Assembly (NCBI RefSeq): GCF_002302565.1
Contig: NZ_CP022382.1
Span: 877,001-941,000 of the forward strand
Reading direction: 5' to 3'
DNA length: 64,000 bases
Source: Capnocytophaga canimorsus
Lineage (GTDB): Bacteria; Bacteroidota; Bacteroidia; Flavobacteriales; Flavobacteriaceae
Each line of letters starts with the position of its first letter. The stretch's first letter is position 1. Below, one piece after another: positions 40,026 to 48,219 of the stretch. The notes under the pieces are model-generated. The model searched no databases and was not told where the DNA came from. It was given only the letters and a program-made list of their open reading frames with translations. Position numbers and translations under genes: made by a program.

Positions 40026-42011
40026 ATGAGTAACCACAATTTAATAGCGTCATTAGCGCTTTTTGGAGAATTATACGATAGTAATAAAATCATTAAAGAT
40101 ATTATTGGTGATTTTGTTTTAAATGTAATAAGACTAAAAAATGCTTTTCATTGTAATTCAGTAGACATTAAAAGAATGTTAAAAGAGGAGTACTGTTTTG
40201 ATATTCCTGAGTCTGTTATTAAAACCACTTTAAATAGGTTGCAAAACAAAGGTGAAGTAGAGAAAAAAAATGGAGGTTATCAATTCAAGAAAAAAAACAC
40301 CAATGAACCTACCGAATTTAAAAATGAACTTCAAAAAACAATAGAACTTCAAAAAGAAATTTTTGAAAAATTATGTTTGTTTGTAGAGGAGCAAGAAAAG
40401 AAAAGTCTTACAGATGATGAAAAGAATAGTTTATTTAAAGATTTGATTGCGTATCTTTTGGATCAAAGTTTAGGGGAAAAATACAAATCGTCAATTAGTG
40501 CTTTTATCATTCTAAATCAAAATGAAGAAAAAATTAAAAATGCTTTACAATATATAAAAGAAGGGGTCATTTTGTATCAAGGAATTACATATACACCTAA
40601 CATTAACAATTTAGGTAGTTGGAATAATACACTAACAATTTATTTAGCAACGGAACATCTTTTTAGTGCTGTGGGGTATAATGGGGAATTATATCAAGAG
40701 ATATTTAATGATTTTCTTTCTTTGGTTAATGAAATTAATTCAAATAATAAAAAACAGAAAATTACATTAATATACGGAGATGAAGTCAAAATGGAAACTG
40801 ACAATTTCTTCTCATCGGCTGAAAATATAATTAAAGGAAGGATTACACCAGATGTATCAAGTTCAGCAATGAAATCCATATTAAAAGATTGCTACAGACC
40901 TTCTGATATTGTAAATAAAAAATCTAACTTTATAGAAGAACTCAAAGGAAAGGGAATAAAACAAATTCATAATATAGAAATACTGCCAGAATATAATGTA
41001 GAAGATTTGTCCGTTGTGGAAGAAGTGATAAAGAATTCAAAAAGGGAAATAAAAGAGGAGGAATGTTTAGATATATTAAAAATATTTTCTCAAATAAACA
41101 CAAGGAGAGGAGGAAGAAAATCTAATTCTTTTGAACAGTCAGGATATATCTATATGGTAGAAAGTGCTTTGGCAAATTACTTAGCACATCAATTAGAGGT
41201 TAAAATAAAACAGGAGGATTTTCCTTATGCTAAAAATATAGATTTTATTACAACACAATTTTGGTTCAAGTTAAATAAAGGATTTGGTTTAAAAAATCAA
41301 TCTTTACCTAAATCTTTTTCATTTATAACTAAAGCACAACTTATACTATCCAATTATATTAATAAATCTATAGAGGATAGATATAACGAAACGAAAGAAA
41401 AATTCAAAAGAGGTGATATTAGCCAAGAAAATTTAATTCTATTGAAAAAAGAACTTGAAAACGAATCTAAAAATCCAGAAGATATAACTTTTGAAAATAT
41501 TGATAGTACATTTGAATTTTTAACAGATGATAACTATTTGGATAAAGTTATCCGTGAAAATTCTCATAAAGATGATAAACTAAAATCATTTAGAATAGAG
41601 AATGAAAAGCTTAAAATTTATAAAGAAAAAAATGAGACTCTAAAAAAGAAAAAACAACTAAATAAAAAAGCAAAGGAATACGCTCAAGAAGAGTGGAAAA
41701 AGAAACAGAAGGAAGATAGGCAAAATATATGTTATTTTGTAATTTGGTTGTCTATTAATATTATAATATTTGGATTAGGATTAGCAGGTGGGATTTTTAC
41801 AATAGCTCAACAATTTGGTTTACCTGATTGGTTATCTTGGATGGGCTTAACTTTGTTAATACCTTTGGGCATATTTCAAAAATGTAAAATGGATTTTGAT
41901 AAGTTTAAGGCAGGGGGTAAAACTATTAGGAAGTATATGAATTACAAAAAATATAAGATAAGAACTTTAATAAAATCGAAAGACAGTTTTTTAAAAAAAA
42001 CGCACAACTAA
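40026..42011 (+). CDS. Large unknown protein: HTH-like N-terminus, coiled coil, C-terminal membrane helices
   Basis: I do not recognise this 661-residue protein. Residues about 40-90 look like a winged helix-turn-helix (VDIKRMLKEEYCFDIPESVI, then KGEVEKKNGGYQF). A long central region (about 100-460) is mixed helical, with LIYGDEVKMETDNFF and ITPDVSSSAMKSIL as distinctive segments. A very charged coiled coil spans about 460-565, followed by two hydrophobic segments (about 569-594 and 603-619) and a basic tail. It is clearly more AT-rich than dnaK and starts 13 bp after the dnaK terminator with no visible promoter. The accessory look, position beside repeats and sensor-to-membrane layout would fit a defence or stress effector, but this is conjecture. 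Confidence 0.75.
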   Translation: MSNHNLIASLALFGELYDSNKIIKDIIGDFVLNVIRLKNAFHCNSVDIKRMLKEEYCFDIPESVIKTTLNRLQNKGEVEKKNGGYQFKKKNTNEPTEFKNELQKTIELQKEIFEKLCLFVEEQEKKSLTDDEKNSLFKDLIAYLLDQSLGEKYKSSISAFIILNQNEEKIKNALQYIKEGVILYQGITYTPNINNLGSWNNTLTIYLATEHLFSAVGYNGELYQEIFNDFLSLVNEINSNNKKQKITLIYGDEVKMETDNFFSSAENIIKGRITPDVSSSAMKSILKDCYRPSDIVNKKSNFIEELKGKGIKQIHNIEILPEYNVEDLSVVEEVIKNSKREIKEEECLDILKIFSQINTRRGGRKSNSFEQSGYIYMVESALANYLAHQLEVKIKQEDFPYAKNIDFITTQFWFKLNKGFGLKNQSLPKSFSFITKAQLILSNYINKSIEDRYNETKEKFKRGDISQENLILLKKELENESKNPEDITFENIDSTFEFLTDDNYLDKVIRENSHKDDKLKSFRIENEKLKIYKEKNETLKKKKQLNKKAKEYAQEEWKKKQKEDRQNICYFVIWLSINIIIFGLGLAGGIFTIAQQFGLPDWLSWMGLTLLIPLGIFQKCKMDFDKFKAGGKTIRKYMNYKKYKIRTLIKSKDSFLKKTHN

Positions 42012-42082
42012 AATATTATCATTAAAATCAAACACCACTAACTTCAAGAGTGAGCCAACGGCATTGGAGACGAAGCGTTAAG

Positions 42083-42173
42083 AAAAATAGTCGTGTTTTC
42101 GTTAAGAATTTTCCACTGTTCGAAGCGACTGCAAGGAGCAAGTTTGGAAAATTTAGAAAACACGACTATTTTT
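42083..42173. repeat. Composite inverted repeat (18-bp outer stem, 9-bp inner stem)
   Basis: The outer arms 42083-42100 and 42156-42173 are exact 18-bp complements (core AGTCGTG/CACGACT). The inner arms AATTTTCCA (42107-42115) and TGGAAAATT (42145-42153) are exact too. The loop contains TTCGAAGCGACTGCAAGGAG. The AT-rich ends would allow it to terminate transcription from both sides. Confidence 0.75.
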
Positions 42174-42251
42174 TAGCGAAGTATCCAAAGCCTTGAATTT
42201 TTGGTACTTTTGTTTCAAGACAAAAGTACAAACAAAATTATATACGTACTA

Positions 42252-42461
42252 TTTCATCAGTGAATTACCAAAAATAAAATCATACATAACCCGTTTCACT
42301 TGTGATTTGGTAAAAACATAATCATACACAACCCATTTCACCAATGATTTACTAAAAATACAATCGTAAATAATCCATTTCACTCGTGATTTACTGAAAA
42401 TACAATCATACATAACCTATTTCATTAGTGATTTGCCAAAAATACAATTGTACACGGCATA
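42252..42461. repeat. Five tandem 42-bp repeats
   Basis: Units start at 42252, 42294, 42336, 42378 and 42420, each exactly 42 bp. The unit reads TTTCACNNGTGATTTNCTAA followed by AAATACAATCATACATAACC and two further bases, with several substitutions per copy. Most units contain a TCAC-2 bp-GTGA palindrome or a variant. A partial sixth unit (TTTCAGCGATTAG) follows. Confidence 0.85.
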
Positions 42462-42557
42462 TTTCAGCGATTAGTAAAATAAAAAAATATTTTATATAAA
42501 ACGCTTTAAGCATAAATTCATTTTGTTTTTTTGAAATGTTAAAATAAATCTAAATCA

Positions 42558-42588
42558 TTGATTATTAAAAACAAATTACATAGCTTTG
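42558..42588 (+). promoter_or_regulatory. Promoter of the DUF6261 gene
   Basis: TTG (42558-42560), a 20-bp spacer and TAGCTTTG (42581-42588) match the consensus. The TTG box coincides with an upstream in-frame TTG codon, so translation is assigned to the ATG at 42624. Confidence 0.72.
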
Positions 42589-42623
42589 TAACATCAGTAC
42601 AAATCTTAAAAACAAAATTAGTT

Positions 42624-43328
42624 ATGTTAAAAATCTTAAAACCTTCCGTCCGCATCACTGAAATGGCAGATACCGCCAAGCAATTGGTGATGCTCTATAA
42701 AAGCGAAACGGCATTGGCAAACGACCCCATACTAAAACCTGTATTCGCACAGATTGAACCCCTCGCCGAAGCCCTTTCACAAGCCATCAAAAGTGACAAA
42801 ATCCTTTCGGAGGTGGATAAAGCCGATGATGTGCGTGATGAATTGGTGCGTCAGCTCGAAAAATATCTGAAAAGTTATGCTAACATTCCGGTGGAAAACC
42901 TTCGCAAATCGGGCGAAAGGCTCTACGCGGTGTTTTCCAAATATGGCGTAAGAATTACTCGCGAAAGCTATGCGGTGGAGTCGGCACATATCGAATCACT
43001 ACTGAAAGACCTCGCCGAACCTACGCTACAAACCGACATTTCGGCACTCGAAGGCATCGCTTCCACCATCGAAGCCCTTAAAACGGCTCAGGCTGATTTT
43101 GACCAAAAGCGTTTAATTCACGACAAAAACCTCGCAACACAGAGCAAACGCCCTAAATCTGCCGACCTTAAAAAGCAACTTTTAAAACAAATCAACATCG
43201 GACTGATTCCGTATCTAACTTCGGCAAGTTTCGTCAATCCCCAAGCATTTACTCACTTCGCCGACACAGTGGCACAAATAATCAATACCATCAACGCTGC
43301 CATCAGTGGTAGACGCAAGAAAGCATAG
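42624..43328 (+). CDS. DUF6261-family protein
   Basis: From the ATG at 42624 the protein has 234 residues. It is a soluble, all-helical protein without signal or membrane segments. The sequence resembles the Bacteroidetes family DUF6261 (LYKSETALANDPILKPVF, SAHIESLLKDLAEP), which often varies in copy number; the role is unknown. Its codon usage is much richer in GC than the preceding unknown gene. It has a good promoter directly upstream and a terminator downstream, so it is a single-gene unit. The 42-bp repeat array ends about 95 bp before the promoter's -33 box. Confidence 0.65.
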   Translation: MLKILKPSVRITEMADTAKQLVMLYKSETALANDPILKPVFAQIEPLAEALSQAIKSDKILSEVDKADDVRDELVRQLEKYLKSYANIPVENLRKSGERLYAVFSKYGVRITRESYAVESAHIESLLKDLAEPTLQTDISALEGIASTIEALKTAQADFDQKRLIHDKNLATQSKRPKSADLKKQLLKQINIGLIPYLTSASFVNPQAFTHFADTVAQIINTINAAISGRRKKA

Positions 43329-43413
43329 AAGAATACGTCTCCCGCTACTGAATTAGGTAAATCATATCCAAATAAATTACGGATTAACAATAATGGTAAA
43401 CAAATAGTGAAAC

Positions 43414-43451
43414 AAACCTCGTCAAATTCACTTTTGGAGCGAGGTTTTCTT
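43414..43451 (+). terminator. Terminator after the DUF6261 gene
   Basis: AAACCTCG (43414-43421) pairs with CGAGGTTT (43440-43447), and a T-rich stretch follows. Confidence 0.75.
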
Positions 43452-43530
43452 TTGACTTTTTGAAAATATATTCGTTAAACGATTGTTTCAATCATTTATT
43501 TTCTATTTTTACACAAAAAAACTTTTGGTA

Positions 43531-45387
43531 ATGCGATTTGTTTTATTGATTTTGATTGCCTTTTCCGTGAATTTGGGTTTTACTCAAAAGCCTAAGCAAC
43601 ACGTTTTGCGTTTTTCCGTTTGGGAATATCCTAAATACTACATTGATGATACAGAAATTGCGATTGTTAGTGATGAGGCGGTTCCACAGCGATGTAACAT
43701 TGATTTTTTTGTACTGCGACAGCTTAATTTTCGGTCGTTACAAATCGTAAAACCCAAAGATGCAAATTACGTATTGCAAATAAAGCTCGTGCAATGTGGC
43801 TACGAAACGGAATTTGACAGAAATTACAACCCTAACGAAACCTCAGGAAAGGTAGTAATGCGAGCCGATTTTCATTGCGTTGTAAAAAAAGAAAAGGAGA
43901 TAGTTTATGATTTTATTTCAACTCATAAGCGAAATGTTTTATCGAAAACATTATCTCTAAACAAAGAAGACTTTACAAAGGTCGTTATGGACGAAGTGCT
44001 TTACAATGACAAAAACTTTCGTATGCGGTATGACGAAACTTTTAAGAAACTAACCGAAGATTTTGTACACCAATTGCGTCGTGATTTTGATTTTGCTTTA
44101 ATGCCCGTTTCTTATTTTTTGTATTCGTTCGAAGATAAGGAACTAGATGAAATCACCCAATCGGTTCAAGAAACCATTGCGTTATTTGATAAACAGCAGT
44201 TAGATAGTAAAACGCTTCTTGCAAAAATTGATTTTTGGGAAGAAACAGCCTCGAAATACAGCTTTACAAACAAAAAACAAAAACGTATCTATTGGGCATT
44301 GATGAAAAATATCGCTGCAAGTTACTTCTTTTTAGGGAATTATTCTAAAGCATTGATGTATAAAGAAAAAGCAGATTTGGCAGACTATAAAAACAATGAG
44401 TCTTACCCAAAACGAAACATTGAAACCATCATAGCCAATAGGTTACCTTATGAAAAAATTGGAAGTGTGAGAAATTTCAGTGGTGTTGATTTCAGTAATA
44501 GCCAAGATTTTACCAATATTGAAATCATCAACACTACGAAATTAACCGAAAACTTCGCTCAAGAAGAACTACCTGATTTTGAACTCAAAGAGAAAAAGGT
44601 AGAACTTATTTCAAAGCTTTTATCAATTGATGCTTCGTATGATTTTCTGAGTAGTCTCTCAAAATACGCTGAAACTTTCAATGACGAGCGTTTTATGGAC
44701 GATGTAAAAGCTAAGGACGTATATCCTCTCAGGGATTTTTACTTGAGTTTTGATAAAACATATCTAAGCCTAACGGCAGAAGTCAATAAAAATATCGAAG
44801 CCATTAGTGTTTTTGATGTATCTATTTTCTCAGATGAAGAAAAAGTACAAATCGCTGAGGCTTTACATTATTTAAAAGCTTTTTATGGCGATTTATATAA
44901 TAAAGAGCTTATCACTTCGTACGAGCGTTCTGCCTTTATCGGCGAAGACTCCGAAAGAATCGAAGCTTCTAAAAAAATAGTTGATTTTACAATAAACTGG
45001 ATGTTTGCTTATATCGAAAAAGGAACTGCTAAAGAAAAAATAGCCCAGTTATATCGTCAGTTCTTTAAATATCAAGGGAAAGACATAAAAAAAATACCTT
45101 ATTTGGACTATTTGGCATATATGCTTACCAATTCAGAGGCATTAAACAGAGAAAATAATTTTGAATTATATCAGAAATATCACAAGGAATACAAAAAAAT
45201 CTATTTTGAATTATTTTATAGTCAAGATTTCAAAAAAATTCATAGCAAAGATATAGATGTTTTGTTGCACCCTGCGGTAAGTCAATATTATAAATTGGCA
45301 ATTTATAAACCTAATAAAAAAGAAGCCCCTAATTTTGTTTATGATGAAAATACAATCAAAAAAATCCTGTTACTTTTGGTTAATTAA
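43531..45387 (+). CDS. Secreted hypothetical protein with helical (TPR-like) middle region
   Basis: From the ATG at 43531 the protein has 618 residues and a clear signal peptide (MRFVLLILIAFSVNLGFTQ). The first 170 residues are beta-rich, with DANYVLQIKLVQCGYETEF; they resemble the N-terminal part of envelope proteins that report outer-membrane state, though no family can be named. Residues 220-300 contain TPR-like helices (AASYFFLGNYSKALMYKEKA). The rest is helical. A longer frame beginning at 43483 would lack a sensible signal peptide. The next gene, a small lipoprotein, overlaps the end by 44 bp, so the two are probably co-expressed and may form an envelope complex. Confidence 0.7.
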   Translation: MRFVLLILIAFSVNLGFTQKPKQHVLRFSVWEYPKYYIDDTEIAIVSDEAVPQRCNIDFFVLRQLNFRSLQIVKPKDANYVLQIKLVQCGYETEFDRNYNPNETSGKVVMRADFHCVVKKEKEIVYDFISTHKRNVLSKTLSLNKEDFTKVVMDEVLYNDKNFRMRYDETFKKLTEDFVHQLRRDFDFALMPVSYFLYSFEDKELDEITQSVQETIALFDKQQLDSKTLLAKIDFWEETASKYSFTNKKQKRIYWALMKNIAASYFFLGNYSKALMYKEKADLADYKNNESYPKRNIETIIANRLPYEKIGSVRNFSGVDFSNSQDFTNIEIINTTKLTENFAQEELPDFELKEKKVELISKLLSIDASYDFLSSLSKYAETFNDERFMDDVKAKDVYPLRDFYLSFDKTYLSLTAEVNKNIEAISVFDVSIFSDEEKVQIAEALHYLKAFYGDLYNKELITSYERSAFIGEDSERIEASKKIVDFTINWMFAYIEKGTAKEKIAQLYRQFFKYQGKDIKKIPYLDYLAYMLTNSEALNRENNFELYQKYHKEYKKIYFELFYSQDFKKIHSKDIDVLLHPAVSQYYKLAIYKPNKKEAPNFVYDENTIKKILLLLVN

Positions 45388-45769
45388 CTTTGCTTTATTG
45401 CTTTTTGTAGGTTGCTCTACGATGCGTCTTGCTCCTTACCCAACCGACGAAAGTACTGCACCGCCACCGCCGCCCCCCTCAGTATGTGAATTGCTAAAAG
45501 TGAAAGTTTTGGAAGTGTCAGACAAAAAAGATAATTCAAAAGTTACCATTACTTATGAACTTGCAAACCTTGCTCCCGTAACCATTGAAAAAATATATAG
45601 TCAATGCGCATTATTATTTTTAATAAAAACAAAACAAGGTACTCAAATAGCTCATATGAAAAGTATTTTTAGTTCTGTTTTGGCAGAAAGTTCTGTCATT
45701 GAAAATGTCGATATTTTGGTTTCTACCTATGATGTGGAAGAGGTAGAAGTTGAAGTTGTAAAAAAGTAA
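45344..45769 (+). CDS. Small lipoprotein with a poly-proline linker
   Basis: From the ATG at 45344 the protein has 141 residues. The lipoprotein signal ends LLFVGC (lipid Cys24). A linker with PPPPPP (about 40-46) is followed by a beta-rich domain of about 95 residues (KVKVLEVSDKKDNSKVTITY) ending in acidic and basic repeats (EEVEVEVVKK). An ATG one codon earlier (45341) is equally possible. It overlaps the end of the 43531 gene by 44 bp. It may bind or anchor the preceding protein; this is inference. No family is recognised. Confidence 0.68.
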   Translation: MKIQSKKSCYFWLINFALLLFVGCSTMRLAPYPTDESTAPPPPPPSVCELLKVKVLEVSDKKDNSKVTITYELANLAPVTIEKIYSQCALLFLIKTKQGTQIAHMKSIFSSVLAESSVIENVDILVSTYDVEEVEVEVVKK

Positions 45770-45965
45770 GCTAACACAAAGAACATTACGGCTATTTTCT
45801 CAGTAAGAAGTTAATTTTGATTACATAGTCAGTATATTATAAACTTATTTTATACACACTTTCACGACGCATAATGAAAATATAAAAATTATATCAACTC
45901 TATTTCGCCAAATATTGTATTTTTGCTTTGTAGATTTGGTCTATAATTATAAAATCCAACAAAAA

Positions 45966-46889
45966 ATGAAAAAAACAACACTCCCCCAGCTTAATACCTC
46001 CATCTTTGTTAGGCTTACTACTTCAAAAGTAGTTGTAACACTGATAATGAGCACATTTTTACTCATCAGTTGCAGTAAAAAAGACGATAGTACCCCAAAA
46101 GAAAGCGAAAAATCTGAAATAAAGGAAGAAATCCCAACAAAAACAGAAACTGCACAGCCTAATAATATCAAAATTGCACAAGAAGAACTCATCTTTGTTG
46201 AAGGAGGTACCTTTGATATGGGAAGCCCTAAAGGTGTAGGCAAAGCCATTGAGCAACCACAGCATAAGGTTACTCTTAATAGCTTTAAAATTACCAAATA
46301 TGAAATCACCAATAAGCAATTCGCCGAGTTTTTAACCCAAAAAGGTAATAAACAAGACCAATTGGGGAAGTGGTATCAAGGTTCGGATATTATACAGAAA
46401 GGAAAAACCTTTGAAGCTCGTCAAGGCAAAGAGAAAATGCCCGTAGTACGCGTTACGTGGAGTGGCGCTAAAGCCTTTGCTCAATGGGCAGGCGGACAGT
46501 TACCTACCGAAGCCCAATGGGAATATGCCGCCAAAGGAGGCAAAAAAAGTAAAGGATACATCTTTTCAGGAAGTAACGATCTGAATAAAGTAGGCTGGTA
46601 TAATGAAAACTCAGGAGGCAGAATACACAATGTGGGTGAGAAAAAACCTAACGAACTGGGGATTTATGATATGAGTGGCAATGTATGGGAGTTCACCGCC
46701 GATTATTGGCTACGAACCTACACAACAGCGCCTCAGACCAATCCACAACAAACCACAGGAAAACAATATCTGCGTCACGGAGCAAGTGCTTTTTGCCCAA
46801 AATCGGCTTGTCGCGTTGCTAACCGAAGTACGCAAACCGAAAATACACGCCATAATATGGGATTTCGAGTAGTGTTTAATGTCAAATAA
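45966..46889 (+). CDS. FGE/SUMF1-domain lipoprotein
   Basis: From the ATG at 45966 the protein has 307 residues. The lipobox LLISC (Cys36) is followed by SKKDD, an acidic export signal that in Capnocytophaga directs lipoproteins to the surface. The SUMF1 (formylglycine-generating enzyme) fold covers about 72-307: IFVEGGTFDMGSPKG, KYEITNKQFAEF, MPVVRVTWSGAKAFAQWAGG, LPTEAQWEYAAKGG, IYDMSGNVWEF and GFRVVFNVK. Two cysteines four residues apart (Cys277, Cys282 in AFCPKSACR) match the spacing of the catalytic pair of true FGE. GldJ/GldK-type motility lipoproteins are SUMF1 relatives without activity. No sulfatase lies in the window. A TATTTTTG box (45918-45925) is the likely -7. Confidence 0.85.
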   Translation: MKKTTLPQLNTSIFVRLTTSKVVVTLIMSTFLLISCSKKDDSTPKESEKSEIKEEIPTKTETAQPNNIKIAQEELIFVEGGTFDMGSPKGVGKAIEQPQHKVTLNSFKITKYEITNKQFAEFLTQKGNKQDQLGKWYQGSDIIQKGKTFEARQGKEKMPVVRVTWSGAKAFAQWAGGQLPTEAQWEYAAKGGKKSKGYIFSGSNDLNKVGWYNENSGGRIHNVGEKKPNELGIYDMSGNVWEFTADYWLRTYTTAPQTNPQQTTGKQYLRHGASAFCPKSACRVANRSTQTENTRHNMGFRVVFNVK

Positions 46890-46944
46890 CTAAAAAAACA
46901 CTAACAAACACCACAAAAATAGAAGCATTTACACTTTAAAGTTG

Positions 46945-46952
46945 TAACTTTG
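46945..46952 (+). promoter_or_regulatory. -7 box (TAACTTTG) of the PNGase F-like gene
   Basis: TAACTTTG lies 42 bp before the ATG at 46995. It overlaps the upstream in-frame candidate start at 46950, supporting the later ATG. No -33 TTG is visible. Confidence 0.5.
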
Positions 46953-46994
46953 ACCTCGCGTTTTATAACTTTAAAATTTCAAAAATATTTTACA

Positions 46995-48179
46995 ATGAAA
47001 AATCTACTACTTTTAACCTTTTCATTACTAACTGTATGGGTGAATGCTCAAAACCCCAAAACGGTAAGTATCTTTAAAGATGCGTTAATCAATTTCTCGG
47101 ATAAATCTACCGCTCCTGCTGATGTTATCCGTTTACAAAGTGGTCGTTTACTAATCAAAAAGGTGCACGTACCTCAGTATAAAAAAGGAACAGATGTATC
47201 TATTGAAATTACTTTGCGTTCCAATGGTGACCCTTGGGATAAATCGGGATCTTGTTTCGTGTTTAAAAATGAAGATATAATCAACGTCATTCAAGTGGGG
47301 CAAGGAACAAAAAAATTGCCTTCGGAAAGTGGTGTCAATAACGATTATCACGGCATTAAAGCTACACCCACGTACGATTTGCCCATTGAAGTGCTACGCT
47401 TTATGACCCCTTTTGGTGTTGGGTATTTTAGCGATGAAGAAAAAAATCCGCGCATAAAACGCTCTCGTCCTGTATATATCCCCAAATGGGAAGACAAGGT
47501 AGTTTGGAAGGAAGACGTTTCACAGTTAGAATCACTACTAACGGGTACGTTCTACATTGGCGTGTGGATTGATACTTGGACAGATAAAGGTTATCTTGTT
47601 GATGTTTCACTGACCTACTCTGGGCGCGAACGTCCTAAAAAAGTAGTAACTCCTTTGGTAAACACCCTTTATTACGTTAACGGACAAAAAATCCCTGACC
47701 TTTTCTCCAAAACTTCACTCTCTCACGAAATTACACTCAACAAAGGCTTGAAAAATGCTGAACTCTACTACATTACCACTGGGCACGGCGGACATAGCGG
47801 AGGCGATGAATTTATCAAAATCAACAATACCGTCATTTTCAATGGCAAAAAGGTAATGGATTTCATTCCTTGGCGCGATGATTGTGCTTCTTTTCGTCGT
47901 TTTAATCCCTCTTCAGGGGTGTGGACTAAGCAGGATACCGCCTCGGTGTACAATGAAAACTTTCAGCGTGTAGAAAAAGTCATTGAAGAGCGCTTGGCTT
48001 CATCTGATTTGTCCCGTTCCAATTGGTGCCCTGGAAGTTTGGTCTCGCCAGAGAAAGCTTCTTTGGGTAACCTGCTTAAAGGAAAGCATACGTTAGAGAT
48101 AAAAATTCCGGCGACTACCAATGTAGGGGAACAACAGAACCATTGGTTGGTTTCGAGTTATATCGTTTCCGATAAATAA
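46995..48179 (+). CDS. PNGase F-like peptide-N-glycosidase
   Basis: This 394-residue protein has a signal peptide (1-19, ending VNAQ) and two eight-stranded jelly-roll-like domains of the PNGase F family, which cleave N-glycans from asparagine. Compared with the Flavobacterium enzyme, NGDPWDKSG (Asp82) aligns with catalytic Asp60. VWIDTWTDKGYLVDVSL aligns with the TETW segment, but the catalytic Glu118 position is Asp193 here. GGDEF (Glu272) probably corresponds to Glu206. SRSNWCPGSLVSPEK matches the conserved GWCPGM region. An insertion precedes the first motif, so activity or specificity may differ. It fits with GH92 and GH29 in host glycoprotein use. Confidence 0.85.
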   Translation: MKNLLLLTFSLLTVWVNAQNPKTVSIFKDALINFSDKSTAPADVIRLQSGRLLIKKVHVPQYKKGTDVSIEITLRSNGDPWDKSGSCFVFKNEDIINVIQVGQGTKKLPSESGVNNDYHGIKATPTYDLPIEVLRFMTPFGVGYFSDEEKNPRIKRSRPVYIPKWEDKVVWKEDVSQLESLLTGTFYIGVWIDTWTDKGYLVDVSLTYSGRERPKKVVTPLVNTLYYVNGQKIPDLFSKTSLSHEITLNKGLKNAELYYITTGHGGHSGGDEFIKINNTVIFNGKKVMDFIPWRDDCASFRRFNPSSGVWTKQDTASVYNENFQRVEKVIEERLASSDLSRSNWCPGSLVSPEKASLGNLLKGKHTLEIKIPATTNVGEQQNHWLVSSYIVSDK

Positions 48180-48186
48180 ATTTGAT

Positions 48187-48194
48187 TAACTTTG
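48187..48194 (+). promoter_or_regulatory. -7 box (TAACTTTG) of tpx
   Basis: TAACTTTG lies 25 bp before the ATG of tpx at 48220 and 8 bp after the previous stop codon, so tpx has its own promoter. No clear -33 box is seen. Confidence 0.5.
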
Positions 48195-48219
48195 CACAAA
48201 ACCCATAAAAAGAATAACA

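Larger units (their letters stand above)
42012..42557. other. Repeat-rich intergenic region
   Basis: No gene is seen. The region contains a large composite inverted repeat (42083-42173), a 10-bp hairpin GTACTTTTGT/ACAAAAGTAC (42204-42229) and five tandem 42-bp repeats (42252-42461). Downstream is AT-rich sequence up to the promoter of the DUF6261 gene. Confidence 0.7.

Noticed and set aside
42083..42173. Insertion sequence or transposon ends
   Set aside because: Only about 90 bp lie between the outer arms, with no transposase and no visible target duplication.
42252..42461. CRISPR array
   Set aside because: The 42-bp units are contiguous with no unique spacers between them, and no cas gene is in the window.
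45966..46889. GldK or GldJ gliding lipoprotein
   Set aside because: The protein is shorter than those and lacks neighbouring gldL, gldM or gldN genes, and it keeps a cysteine pair at the FGE active-site position.
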